64,000 nucleotides of DNA from positions 5,779,501 to 5,843,500 of the forward strand of contig CM032798.1 in NCBI GenBank assembly GCA_019155185.1. The letters are read 5' to 3'. The notes beneath the pieces are model-generated. The model saw only the letters and a program-made list of their open reading frames with translations, ran no database searches and was not told the DNA's origin. Position 1 is the stretch's first letter; the number at the start of each line of letters is the position of its first letter. The DNA comes from Beaufortia kweichowensis. Its lineage: Eukaryota > Chordata > Actinopteri > Cypriniformes > Gastromyzontidae. A program made the translations under genes and the position numbers. Positions 38,701-49,754 of this stretch are shown here, in pieces.

Positions 38701-41700
38701 TGTAATTTATTCAGAAGTAAACCATCTTCAAGGTCAAGTTGACTCACGGTACCCAGATGACCCTGTGTTATTAGTTTTAAGCGGTTGTTATCAAGGAGTA
38801 ACATGCCTTGGAATGTCACAACCAGCCAATCAGAATCAAGTATTCCAGAGAGCTGCATAATAAAAAAGTTAAAGACGAATAGCCGACTGACAGCAGTTCG
38901 ACCCCTTTTTACAAGAAAGAACCGTTTGTAATCTAAGGAAGAGTTATTCAGCTTTAAGAGTTGAAATTACTTTGCAACTGCTTTAAAATCCCACTGATGT
39001 CACAGCAATGATGCAACTTCAAAGCAATCCAGACAGAGTAAAACATCAAGACATGAATATGCACCTTTCCAAAACAAAATTGTTGCCAGGCATGTGCATG
39101 ACATTCTTCATCATAGAGAAACTTTGCAGAAGAGCATTAAAAGCGGACACATCAGTCGGCCACCACTCAAGCACTCCACACATGGCATTCATGCGAAACA
39201 TTCCGTTCAGCCACATGAGTGTGTAAAACCAGTTTTTTATGAATGCCTTTCAGAGTTTAGTATGTATTTGATGCCTATATCAGTTACAAAAAGCAGAAAC
39301 TGTATTTGGACACTAGATGTTCAAATGAAAAACCAACAAAGAGCTTTACTGTAACTCTTTGACAACCGAGAACAATGAGTGAAATAAAAACAAAATCCAA
39401 GACATTAGCTAAGGTACTTGTCAGTTTCAACAGATAAATAAAAGATTTTTTGATGAACATATTGGCTCTTATACAACCACATTGCTAAGATACACAAACA
39501 AACATACGCACTTTGGCAATCATCATCAAATTTCAAAAATCTCTTTATTCTCCAGTCAAAACCTTACTGTAACAACTATGTCAAACCTGGAATAGAGCCC
39601 AGAAAGCAGTGCAGTTATCTCAGCGCTTTGAAGGAGATGAATGGGTTAGTTAGTAAAGTTTTGTATAAAAGGATCTGAAACATATTAAAAGCATAAATTA
39701 TTCATTAAGACAGATCCATGGTGTAATTTGTGTTTGTTAAGTCTCAAGTCATCATCTGACATAACAATTGAATTTTTTTAATGTAAAGTTATTTCAAATC
39801 AGCTGATACACAACAGTTAGCTTATTCTAATGATTTATAATTTGAGCTGGCTGGTTGGATTTCGTGGGAAATGTCAGTCTGACGTCATCCGTCTTCAACC
39901 CACGTAAAGAAAAGTATGTTAAGTAGTCTGCAATTTATGTTTCAAATGGCGACAGAGAGCAAAAGTGCTTAGGAGATGTCAGTCTTTTCTCATTCAAGTG
40001 GATAAGAGGTGTATATCTATTACATACATATAAAAAAAGACCAAGGGTATTGCCAAGACTGGTGTAAAGTTAACTTTTTAAGAATTTTGCTATCATTCAT
40101 GGCCAAACAGTGTGGGTGAGTTACAGAATGTGCTAAAGTTGAGTTCTCAGGGTCAAGCATTTGTTCAGATCTCCTACCCAAAGTATGAGCAAAAGCAAAG
40201 ATTATAACTTACTATGCAATAAATACTAATAATTGTAGTAAACAGATTAAATCTATTATGAAATTAATATATCAGATCACTTCCCTTAATTCTGTCACCA
40301 CCTTCAGTACTATACATTAGTTATTACTACCTTTTTATCATTATAATTATTGTTAGACCAATGCAATTATCTGCCAACTAAACGTTTTTAGCATTCAACA
40401 ATTACACACTACACCTTAAAGGAATTTGTTTATTTTTAATGTTAACGTAAAATTATAGAAAGCAACAAACAGTTAAAGTTCTTCTGGAAAAGGTGATGAT
40501 TATATGATGCTGTCACAATACTCAAAAACACCCAAACTAACAAACACCCAAACAAACAAAAAGGAAACAGATTGAGAGAAAATAAATATAGAGGGGAATT
40601 TACACCGAGGCACATGGACACAATGTGTTTAAAAGCAGGATTCACATAATGCATAATTTAGCTGAAAAGCTTTATTGCTAGAAACAATGCCATCTCATTT
40701 AAAAACAGTGAGAAATTTTTAAGTCAAACATGAGGAACATGATTCTTCTAGACAGTAAAGTAACACAATTTATTCAGCAGGTCAGCATGTGAGAATATAT
40801 AAAAATTGGAAGATATTTTGACATTACAGAAAGGAATATAACCCTATTACTCATGTGCCCCCACTTCAATTAACACATGAGACATTTCAGAGGCAAAAAA
40901 ATATTCTTCAAAAGAAGAAACAGAATCATAAATATTCATGAGAATCAGCTTCAATCTTATGGGCCTCCAAACATACAGAAAAACTCACAACCACAGGCAA
41001 CTCACTTCCCACAATACAACACAATTCACAAACTACAGCTTTACTGGAGATCTCCTGCTAGGTTTATCGAACCCTCCCAATTACAGAAGAAAAACATGGC
41101 CGTGTAGTTGTGATTCTCACCGAAACTGTAACATTGGCCATAATGCGAGACGCGGACCTCTGACAGGAAACAGGACCACCCCACGTTCTCACCAGGAACC
41201 TCGGGTCAGTTTCCTCTTTCTGCAAAGCTTTCGAAAACAAAAGAACAAATTCCAAAGGCCGAGCTATGATAAGCCCACAAACACAGAGTCATTTAGTATC
41301 TTAATGAATCACGTAATAACTGAATTAATCAGTAATGTTATGAATATACACTTGGTTAAGTAAATAATCTAGGCATAAGTTTTGAGCTCAGGCCCTATAC
41401 ATAGACATTGAAGTTACAATGTGGAATTTTTTTGTTCAAAAATAAAAGAAAAAAAATATTATTTAAGTATATAAAAAAAATGGGCACCTTTGGGTAGGAT
41501 TGTTGGGTACGATATCACAGGAAATGACAGTGTGACGTCATATAACTTCAACCCATATAAAGATAAGTATATAAAGTAACCAGCAATTTTATATTTCAAA
41601 CATAAATGGCGATAGAGAGGCAAAAATTAAAGTAAGTTGAAATCTGCATAATGTAAGAGCATGTTTTTGTGATTTGTGAAATTTATTTTAGATATATTAC

Positions 41701-44700
41701 TCCTATCACAAAAGGGTTTCCACATATGTAATAGTCTTCTTAAGGGACTATGGGCTGGAGGTCAATTTGTATCTTTCCTAGGACACCAGAATCACCAAAG
41801 TCTTGACGAACGATAAGCAACGTTTTGCAGATTAACAGAGAGCATCGGTTATCAAAAACGACTCTGCCCTTGGACACGATTCTGCACTAAACTAACTTGC
41901 AAGTTTCTCAAGCGAGTGTTTTGTTTCAGTTCCTGAGAGACCCTCTGTGCTCGGAGAGAGCTAATCTTCCCATACCACGCCTTTTCTTCCAGAGAGGAAA
42001 GCAGCTCTGCCAGAAGGAGAGGTCTCGGAGTGTTTAGCGGGCTGTGTCCCAAAACCAGTCATCGGCAGAAAGAAAAAGAGTTACGGGGCCATGGGTTATT
42101 TTAAGACTTGGGAATTTCTCAAATACGCTTTGAGCACTGAAATGTGTCCCAAGTTTTAAACAACTGGAGAATGAATGTCAAGCCCATTTATGTAGCACAT
42201 ATTGTAGTACTATAAAAATGTGACCACTTAAAACCCTATTTTAAGTTACTTCTGAAGCCAAATGATTTCCTCTTGCAGACTCGAGGAGTAAACGCTCCTC
42301 TGTCACGTTATAAACGCTTTTTAAAATAAATCAAAATATCTTTACGGGGTAAACATATCGGGGTTGTGTTCTCTTCAGGGACAGCGGGATAATTTTACAG
42401 AGGAATCTTCCTTCAGGGAGTGTGAAAGAATTTCAGTCTGTGTCCGCAGGCCAAAATTAAAATCAAAAAGCAATTTAGCACAGACATTTGCTAATTCTAT
42501 ACTAATCTAACGTCTCCCTGATGTTTCCCAGTAGATATTTTCATCTGGAACGACGCTCTTTTCCCTGGTGGGAAAGGCATGTGTAACTGGAGTCTGGGCC
42601 GTAGGTCCAGGCCTTGTCTGGACATCCACCCTGTCGCTTCTTCGGCTTGAGCCGTTCTGGACAACAAAGGGCCGTACCAACATTCCGCCTGCAAATTAAG
42701 ATGCTCCCAAACAACAGGCTCTGCATTCCTCGTCAAGAATGTGTTTCTCTAAAAATAATATACCCAAATAAACTTAATTATAGTAGCCTGGAGGCACAGT
42801 TTTAATGCTTCTCCAGCTCCAAGCGCTTCTCCTTTCTTGGTGCTGCGAAATCCGGTGGCAGAACTTTTGTTTTGGCAACCATATGTTTTAAGAAGCGATT
42901 TCATTTGAAGGCTGCCGTTACAGTCGTCAACTTTCATGTGGGTTGATCGGCTCTGTATAACTTTACGGGGATTTTTATTGGCTTAATTAATTCACAGCCT
43001 CCGTTTAGACAACTTGTCGCCATGGCACAGCGCGGCCTCTGCTCTGTGGTTGAACGTTTAATTGTTTAATGGCTTTGCTTACCGCGAGAGATATTCTATT
43101 GTTAAAGAAACATGTCACACTCTACAAATCAAAGGTTTTTAAGAGGCATGGAACAGCTTACGCACTGGTAAATTCTGTCTTACACAACCTCCGCGGGTAG
43201 TATATTTGGTTAACCATAAAAAGTGACAGACATGATAATTAAGGCACCTGTATGACATAAAAAACATACAAGACAGCATATATCAATAATATGAAACACT
43301 TATAGCCACGCTAATGCCGTGACCACAACGACATAAACGGTTGCGCTATGTATATGCAGAGATGCACAAGTGTCAATCTAAAAATTACGCTCTTAGTTTA
43401 AAAGATGAGATCAATACTTTGGGAAGAATTTCATTTATGTTGTTCATGTATGTCCGGGCAGCTGAGCACCAGACAGAGATAGACAGACTTCCACTCCCAC
43501 CATTATATCCAGCATCTTATAGAAATAGGTTGACTATAAGTAGAACCGCTCAAGATCCTGCTTCTTCCGACACATTTAGACACTGCCATCATGCTTGCTA
43601 TCACTTTCACAGCAAGACAAATAATAGATTGTTTAAAGTGAAACGACAAATATCAAACAAATTCATAAATATAATAATTCTGTAAGAATTAAGTATTAGG
43701 TTGGAATTATCGTTCCTAAATGTCCTTAATGGGTTTACTTTTTCATTAGGAATATATCACAAATTTGTATATCACAATGATTTGTAATAACACTGCCAGA
43801 CGTTTTTATGTACTGCAAAAGCAAAACATGGCTGTTATTTTCAGATGTTTTAATGATGCTGTCTTTTCCAGGTAAGAGTAAAAAACAAGTTCATTATGTA
43901 GCTTTCATTTTTAAATAACGTAATTTAAATAGATTTTTATAACTTAAAGCATTAACCGTATCGCATACAACATTATCATATATGACTTCTTTCCTCAATA
44001 TCGTGCAGCCCTAATTTTCCTAATGCCATTTTTTCCCCATGAAGTTTCTAGTGAAATATATACTGTCATAAATTTCAATGACAGTCCTGCCTACTGGACA
44101 TGCTCTTGACCAACTTAATGAGACTCGTGCAGACTTCGAGAGTCCCAGACTTTTAAACTAGATGGTCTAATAAACTACATCAGAAGGAATTTTGTTTTTC
44201 ATAAATGCAGAATCTGCTTTATAAATATCAGAAAACATCTGATAGAGGTTCAGCAAATTAAGACAATGATCATAAAGCTTGCGGAACAATCTGCTAGTGT
44301 CTGAGGTTCCCGAGGGCTATATATGTGCTTGTGGTTTGAGTTTAGTAAGTGTGTTGTGCGTTTCATCGATCTGGTGCTTGATATCCAAAAGGATGAATTT
44401 CTTCAGACAGCCATGCGTTGAAATATCTCAGTAAACGGCCCGGACGAGTTTGGTACATCTTGCTAAGATAGCATTCCAGGCATGATCGGCATAACCTGCG
44501 TGTGCACCTGGCATGCTAAAAAAAATCTGTGTAAATCAGGGGTCTGGATTTGGGTTTTAAGCCTTAAATAAGGAAAATCCATCCTCAGGGAGACTTATAG
44601 TCATATCAGGATGGAAATTAAAAGGGTCAAACTGATGTGATGCTTCTCATGAGTCTGTTCAGATTCAGAATATTCTGAAATGCTCTACTCCCTCAACTAC

Positions 44701-47700
44701 CAAAAATGAATAAATGAATAATGAAAACCGTTAGGTTAAGCAGTCATTTTAAGTTTATATTTGCATAGAGGTTATAAAATCAACATGCAATCTCCTCGCA
44801 GTCTTAAAGTCATAAGTGTCAGATAAAAAGCAGTCAAGATGCCTTCATCTTTAAATGTCTTTAATCAAAACAACCTACTTTTATCACTTTATCATATAAC
44901 ATGCCTTTTACATACCACAAATTTTACATCTATAATGCAAACATAGCAACCCATGACAAGAAGGCATGACATGTGTAGGCATGACAACAATGCATAGCAT
45001 AAACAAAATTTTACATGTTGGCAATACAGTAAAAAAATACTCTAAAACAAACACACTTTGCACGATACAATGCCATTTTCACAAGCCCCCATAAGGCAAA
45101 CATCTTGCCTTCCCTATCTGACATAATGAAAACACCAAGGGAAGCAAAATAGCAGCGAGGGGTTTGCGTTCATGTGAATAACCTTTTGGCGCTGGCAACA
45201 CGGTTTCCACTTTCCAGAATAATTGAATTTGGTGTGCTTTGTGACCACGCATAAAGGCTTCCCCTTGCCAAGCGGCAGGCCTGGCCGTGGCCATTGCATA
45301 ACAGAGCCTGTAAAGAATAAAGGAGCGCCGCGGGGGCCTGGGGACGGAGGGAGGGAAGACACGTGGGAACCGCTGCCTCCATTGGGCAGCTTTGTCTGGG
45401 GCCGAACACGGGCAGAGTCCCTCAGGCATTAGTGTGAGCATGCCTGACATTGCACTCATTCCTCAGTCACAAAAGCTTCCCCACAGAAACTACACAGGAG
45501 CGAGCGGACGGAGGAGCTCGGACTCTCGAGGAGCCACCTTAGGAAATCTGCGAACGCAGACATATTCGCTGTTTACCCGACTATTGTCTTGTTGAGGTGA
45601 CACACACCCTTCCTGCTCCATAGCCCTTCTTCGCATAAACTAAAGTAGCTGAGACAATGCTGAGAATATGCAGAGAATATTTTTAATTCTGTTTTTGTTT
45701 ATGTTGACATTATATTTTAGATATTAGGGTTCTCAGAAGCCGATTAGTGAATGCAGATACAAAGTATTATTTCACATTAATATTACTTATGTTGAGCCGA
45801 AGTCCATCTTAAGATTTGGACTTCTGATTAGCACATTCAACACTGTGTGGATTGCTACTCGAATTGCAGTCATGTGACATTTTTAAGCTATGACAGAAAA
45901 ACAATACCACAGAAAACATTTTACCCTTTTCGCTGGAAGTCGCACTCAACTAGGAATGATGATTTATCTAAATAACAGGTATTGCACATGTAGGGTAAAA
46001 CCATATTTATGGTTGAATTTTAATCTAATCATGACAAACTATAAATTGATGAAAAGGTATATGACTCAAATTGAAACATCTGACACATTTTCATATCAAT
46101 AAACATAAATAAAAATTTTTAATGTTACTGTAATTTGTAACTTTTTCTGCAATGACAGTTATCAGGTTAAAACAAAATCATTTCTGCGCACTTAAAACGC
46201 AGAGACAACAGTGAGTATGGCATTTAAAGGCTGAACACTGTGACTCTGTTTGCTTGAGTCATTTGATTAGCCAGATGCAGCAACGCTGGATCAACCAATG
46301 GCGTGGTTTGGGGCGGGGCTATCTATTTGGTCAACTAGCGGCAGATGAGCAAGTGTTCTGTAAATAAAGTAAAAAATAATTATTGCGTTCTTCTGCGTTC
46401 CTGTATGATGCTGTATAAAGACACAGTGCCAGACAAAAATTTGGAATTACTTTTTCCACATTTTAGAATAGTAGTAGTAAACTCATCAAAACCATGAAAT
46501 AACACAATTGCAACTGTGGGAATTATGTTGGGACTAAAAGCATGCAAAATAAATGAACACTATGTTATATTCAAGCATCTTTTTTCAAGCAATAATTTGC
46601 AAAAACATACTCTAGGCATTTTATCATCCAGCTTCTTGAGGTCTCGACCTGAGAAGCTTTTTAAACAGGACTGAAGGAACTTTAATCTGTGCTGGTTTCT
46701 TATTGGCTGCTTTTTATTCATTATTCATTCCAAGTGGAAACTGGAAGACGGCCTTGTTTCACAGAGAGGCTCCAGTGGTTTCCCAGGTGAATGTGCAGTG
46801 AATTCACACACTAATTCCAATTTTAACTACAAGCTGTCACCTTGCCTAAAAACCCAAAAACTCATGTTCGTTGCTGCTTAAACAAGTATGTGGCCATTAT
46901 AAAGCCACAATCTAATCTTATATAAAAATAATTATAGAATCAAATTCCATTACCACCAACGTTCACAAAACATAATCATAAAAGGGCCAACAAGAAATTA
47001 TTAAATGCATGTCTTTTAAACTGACCTCCTGTTTAGCTGAGAAAAAAAATCTGAAAATTGTATCATAGAGTTGCAATTGAGCATCTAAATGAAGCACAAA
47101 TAGATCATTAACTTTCAAAGTAGTGTAATGTCTCCACATTTAGAAAAAAAGTTAGGTAAAATGTTATGTAAAGATGTATGTAATGTATTACCAACACTGA
47201 AAAAACAAATCTACTTGATTCCATCAGCTTAGTCTGGAATATTATACCAGTGCTACACAAATGTTTCCTGCAATAGAACAACTAATCAAAATATTATCTT
47301 TATTTAACACATTTTGTCCAGTTAATTATGTGGCAAACAGCCACATAATAAGCAACATAATGTACGGTCTATGTGAGCTTTCAAAAGAGGGTTTGTGGAT
47401 TCATTGTGGATATCCTTTGTTTAATATTCAGCCATTCTGTCATTTTTACTGACTCAACAAGAAAGGAAAACGTAGTGGGGTCATAAGCTGGTTTCGAAGC
47501 CATGTCACCTACACGAGCACCACAGTTGTTTAACACAAAATGTAAAAGCATGTACGGATTGCACGCTAACCAACAAGCCACTGTCCCCATCAACTTCTGC
47601 CTTATAAATCTTTGCTCCCGACACGAAAATATGAGAATTTTCAGACTCTAGACAGTTTCACATTACAAAAGCATGTCACATGACTGTTCTGAGAAGAGCC

Positions 47701-49754
47701 TTCAAGCAGATCAGGTTTTTCTTATCTAGATTCATTTTATCAACTTCAGCTTATTACTCTATTCTTCCTGAATAAGGCAGGGAAAGTAGAAGGAGGGCAT
47801 AATAGATATTTGAGTGAAAATGAAATATGAAGAATGCAAACTTGTTCACTTTGTATGGGATGTTGCAGTTTCCATGGCTACAATAGCAGCCTGTGACTTT
47901 TACGATAACAACAAAACTCAAATTTCTTCTTAAGAGGTACACAATCATGCATCCTTTTTCACTCTTTTCATTATTGACAAATGTGCAAAAATTATTGTAG
48001 ACACAAATGTTAAAATATAAACAATTTTCTCAGTCTGCAGCACAATGACAGCATCCAATAAAAAATGTCACGCGATGACAGAATTACCTTTTTAAGTTGT
48101 AAGCTACTTGCTCATTGTTTTGATGAATGAGCAACTAAAATAATTAAGATGATAGAATTATAACTATCTCAAAGACAACAAATCCACCCATTTAATTCAC
48201 ACAAGGACTCGTGTGTCTAAATAAGTCCGACTGAAAGGCTAGTTTCTGTGCTGGTGAAAATACAGACCTCACAAAGCACATCCACACTGCTTTCCCAGCG
48301 GCCCAACTAGCATTCCATACATATTTGCACATGGAACTCTTGGAGCTACAGTTCAATTCTCTCTTTCATTTGAACACTGTTTACATTATGTGACCGCTTT
48401 AAAAAAAATAAAGAGAAAAAAATACCACGCTTTTAATAACTAAACTATGCAAAAATGGTACCTACATACAGTATGTAATTTGCAACTTTAATTTCAGCAG
48501 TAAAAAATATTTACAGCAAGGTATTTCTAAAGAATACTGCAATAAAGGTGTCAGCTGGTAAAGCGTCACTGCTATTCAAATGTACTGCAGATAATACATA
48601 AAAACAAGAACATTTAATCAGAATAAGAAACATCTTGAAAAATCTAGAAAAAGACTTCATAGCGTATCCATTTTTGACTGACAAATAAAGTCAATTGTGC
48701 AGGACAGGTGATGATAACAGAGATAAAAGAAATCTAGCATACCTAAAACAAGTTTATACTCCCTAATACTGACCAGGTCAATTAATGCATTATTAAAACT
48801 TAATATAGCAATAATCTTTATCAGTCACCTTTTATGTAATATTTTAAACTGCACATGGACATTGATTGTTCTGTGGCACGTTTTGGCAAAAAATCAAGCA
48901 CCAACTGAGAATTCTTTAGTATAAAGGTTGTTAAATGTTAACTGACATTGTGTGCTGTCATCATAAGAAAGTCCTATGTGATGTCTTCTTTTAATCCTAT
49001 TTCTGCAATTCATTAGGTTTTAAGTGGTAGTCTAGTATTAGTCCAAGGCAACACATGACTGACATGCTCTGTCAGGTATTACACAGTTATTCAGTGACTA
49101 ATTTCACACTTACGACCTTTTAATATTATGAGAAAGCACATTAATCATCATCAAGAGCATTAACACACTTTATGTTTCATACAAACTCAAGTCAAGACAA
49201 CAAAATTGATCATGCCATTGGAGAGATGTGTGATGAATAATAGGTAAATTGTCATCGTACTGGAAATATTTCTACAATAGCCACTGATGGGCAAAAGCAT
49301 CTCATGATCAGCACACATGTGAATGGATATGAATGAAGAACAAAAACAACAAAACTTCATGAGACTACTCGTGTAGATGGCACAGCCCTTAACAATCCTC
49401 TACATCTAGTAAAGATTTTTTTGTTATATTTACACATGTTTACCCTTGCTTAATATTACGCTAATTCACTGTAACATTGTATCAGGTCTGTGCAACTTCC
49501 CTCGTTCCTTAATCATCACTTCAATCTGAGCCCCCGCCCTCTACGACCAAACAATCTTGAAACCTTAGCCAATAATAAAACACGTAGTGCTCTTACAATC
49601 ACTTTTACCTGTCTCTGGGGTCGATCCATGAAGTTTGTCGAGTGTTGTGGTCAATGTAAAAGACTCTGCCATCATAATCCCTGGCTTCCTCCCAGCCCGG
49701 GGGCAGCGGCAGCTCCGAGCTCTCTCTCCGCTTACAGCTGCTCACCCACGGCAT
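21342..49754 (-). CDS. wwc3: WWC family scaffold protein (WW and C2 domain containing, KIBRA-like), WWC3
   Basis: Twenty-three coding exons on the minus strand sum to 3,450 nt, which is 1,149 residues plus TGA, with every phase closing. Order: WW1 (about 16-47), WW2 (about 62-94), coiled coils (about 105-205 and 300-430), Ser-rich linker with repeated SRGSL (about 445-465), C2 (about 674-795), acidic segment, conserved block RSQTFSPGARSQYVCRLYRS (about 958-977) and a C-terminal ADDV PDZ ligand. WWC proteins are cortical scaffolds that bind LATS kinases and promote Hippo signalling, and bind aPKC. WWC2 is the close alternative: the C-terminal third resembles both. Flanking cldn34 and shroom2, as on human Xp22, favour wwc3. 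The start MPWVSSCKRRE precedes WW1 directly and sits in a CpG-rich promoter region. Exon coordinates are given in the sub-entries. Confidence 0.92.
21723..21828. repeat. Near-perfect 106-bp palindrome (fish AATAGTTCAC-type MITE) in the last wwc3 intron
   Basis: The left arm TTAAAGGAATAGTTAAACCA and the right arm, whose reverse complement is TTAAAGGAATAGTTCACTCA, pair over about 30 bases. Inner arms CCATAGTA and TACTATGG pair as well, leaving only a short loop. It is non-coding. Confidence 0.8.
24212..25394 (-). CDS. wwc3: wwc3 exons 12-16: linker and C2 domain
   Basis: Exon 12 is 25274-25394, exon 13 is 24970-25050, exon 14 is 24789-24875, exon 15 is 24476-24671 and exon 16 is 24212-24385. 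They encode residues 614-833. Exon 12 carries DSGVFEA (KIBRA GDSGVYEA). The C2 domain runs VQIQLGLLYDSNGMFLLLHV, LQMRHLSKAI, FVKIHVLPVD, SLLSFNEGFRIPL, LHLNLCVVG and GSAQVPLTD. Exon 14 ends at donor GTAGGT (24788-24783), so that GT+A makes Val710; other donors break the frame. Exon 16 ends in an acidic run after NIMD. WWC C2 domains bind phosphoinositides, which implies membrane association here. Confidence 0.92.
25501..26048 (-). CDS. wwc3: wwc3 exon 11: serine-rich linker
   Basis: The largest coding exon, 548 nt, residues 431-614. It begins LSASNLTVSSSSSRGSLASS and contains three copies of SRGSL encoded by a 24-bp-type tandem repeat at about 25950-26011. SVSFTDIYGL matches the KIBRA SASFTDLYY segment, and SLTSLSSRSSLSSLSPPSSP matches the KIBRA Ser/Pro tract. 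It is rich in potential phosphosites and predicted disordered by composition. Confidence 0.93.
26586..27982 (-). CDS. wwc3: wwc3 exons 9-10: second coiled-coil region
   Basis: Exon 9 is 27734-27982 and exon 10 is 26586-26675, residues 319-430. Long helices include LLREKEALLQEITLLSQQQH, LQLQEEKHRLEEEVHKAQIV and ILQQEKRNVLMRQLEEATRI, ending TTYLHSQLK as in WWC2. Exon 9 could be read open past its donor, but the GTTTGC donor with AG+G restores the family sequence. Confidence 0.9.
27655..27675. repeat. Poly-A tract in wwc3 intron 9
   Basis: A run of about twenty A on the plus strand, just left of exon 9. Confidence 0.9.
28635..28657. repeat. (CT)n microsatellite in wwc3 intron 8
   Basis: About eleven CT units; no gene nearby on either strand within the intron. 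Confidence 0.9.
29362..30356 (-). CDS. wwc3: wwc3 exons 6-8
   Basis: Exon 6 is 30227-30356, exon 7 is 29515-29646 and exon 8 is 29362-29435. They encode residues 207-318. Exon 6 has KLDEAQAIFSELRSIKKAIS and GEKERQDLIQ, almost collinear with KIBRA. Exon 7 has SLAKL and TDTGCQTDLMGE, corresponding to the SSQTD segment of KIBRA. Exon 8 has LADRVKLSWQYEEAKKK. Exon 6 ends in phase 0. Confidence 0.92.
31672..31750. repeat. (TACA)n microsatellite in wwc3 intron 5
   Basis: About nineteen to twenty uninterrupted TACA units. The YIHT and MYVC reading frames over it are artefacts. Confidence 0.97.
32714..32778. repeat. (CT)n microsatellite in wwc3 intron 5
   Basis: A CT run with two CGCT interruptions near the right end. 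Confidence 0.97.
33965..34160. mobile_element. MITE copy, GGGATAGTTCTCCCAAAAAT family
   Basis: The left end AGAGGGATAGTTCTCCCAAA and the right end TTTTTGGTTGAACTATCCCT are inverted repeats. Internal words GATGAGTAAATGATGACA and TGTTCCGCAGGAGACAGAAA are typical of the abundant fish family. Non-coding. Confidence 0.75.
34424..36577 (-). CDS. wwc3: wwc3 exons 3-5: first coiled-coil region
   Basis: Exon 3 is 36374-36577, exon 4 is 35512-35588 and exon 5 is 34424-34503. They encode residues 86-206: WRQEQERMLKEYLVVAQEAL, KQQRLELAQQEMQLFN, SGSSSNAKYDPDQIKAEIA and LKQELAQMRQELQYKEMG. The heptad-like, Gln/Glu/Leu-rich sequence and the KYDPD motif match the KIBRA coiled coil thought to mediate WWC dimerisation. 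Phases close as A+AG, T+CT and GA+A. Confidence 0.92.
34830..35250. mobile_element. Two back-to-back MITE copies of the same family
   Basis: The first copy ends at about 35003 with TTTATGGGCGAACCATTCCT. The second starts directly after with TTAAAGGGACAGTTTACTGA and runs through TCATCATTTATTAACCC, TGGGAGTCAATGGGGACGAA and GAATGACATGAGGGTGAGTA. The first copy shows CATCTTGTTCTAAACC and TTCTTTGGAACATAA, degraded forms of the same words. Confidence 0.65.
37286..37395 (-). CDS. wwc3: wwc3 exon 2: linker and WW domain 2
   Basis: Encodes residues 50-85 (ITKPLTFADCVGDELPLGWE, then YYIDHIN). The domain is completed by exon 3 as KTTQIENPR. W68 is present, but Gln89 occupies the place of the second WW tryptophan, as in KIBRA. 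This is therefore a family trait, not damage. Confidence 0.95.
38740..38890. repeat. Fragment of a common fish repeat
   Basis: AACCAGCCAATCAGAATCAA followed by GTATTCCAGAGAGC is a word order I associate with a widespread fish interspersed element. The boundaries are not resolved. Confidence 0.4.
39850..39975 (+). repeat. Interspersed repeat copy in wwc3 intron 1
   Basis: GGAAATGTCAGTCTGACGTC, then CTTCAACCCACGTAAAGAAA, then GCAATTTATGTTTCAAATGG. Same word order as 41495-41645. Confidence 0.65.
41495..41645 (+). repeat. Interspersed repeat copy in wwc3 intron 1
   Basis: GGAAATGACAGTGTGACGTC, CTTCAACCCATATAAAGATA, GCAATTTTATATTTCAAACA and ATGGCGATAGAGAGGCAAAA. Shares its order with the copies at 7488 (inverted), 10725 and 39850. 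Confidence 0.65.
45230..45560. promoter_or_regulatory. GC-rich block in wwc3 intron 1, candidate regulatory element
   Basis: A compact run of GC-rich, CpG-containing sequence (for example GAGCGCCGCGGGGGCCTGGG) inside an otherwise AT-rich intron, with no coding support. It could be an alternative promoter or a conserved enhancer; neither can be shown from this sequence alone. Confidence 0.3.
46430..46700. repeat. Degraded DNA-transposon remnant
   Basis: GCCAGACAAAAATTTGGAAT, then AATAACACAATTGCAACTGT, then ATCATCCAGCTTCTTGAGGT resemble a degraded repeat family common in fish, possibly Tc1/mariner-related. No open frame remains. Confidence 0.45.
49609..49754 (-). CDS. wwc3: wwc3 exon 1: start codon and WW domain 1
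   Basis: Encodes residues 1-48 plus two bases of Arg49. ELPLPPGWEEARDYDGRVFY is followed by IDHNTRQTSWIDPR. Both signature tryptophans (W21 and W43) and the terminal Pro are present, so this WW should be able to bind PPxY-type ligands. The donor is GTAAAA at the left edge. Confidence 0.95.

Larger units (their letters stand above)
37396..49608 (-). other. wwc3 intron 1, 12.2 kb
   Basis: The longest intron of the gene. It contains repeat copies near 38740-38890, 39850-39975, 41495-41645 and 46430-46700, and GC-rich blocks at 42800-43090 and 45230-45560. I found no exon with motif support on either strand. Frames such as 45079-45459 reflect the GC-rich composition. Confidence 0.65.

Noticed and set aside
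40877..41363. Overlapping plus-strand frames of 76 and 141 codons in wwc3 intron 1
   Set aside because: Low-complexity Asn/Gln-rich translation without domain features or splice support.
45079..45459. 126-codon minus-strand frame in wwc3 intron 1
   Set aside because: The GC-rich composition lengthens frames here on both strands; there are no motifs or splice context. Kept only as a possible regulatory island.
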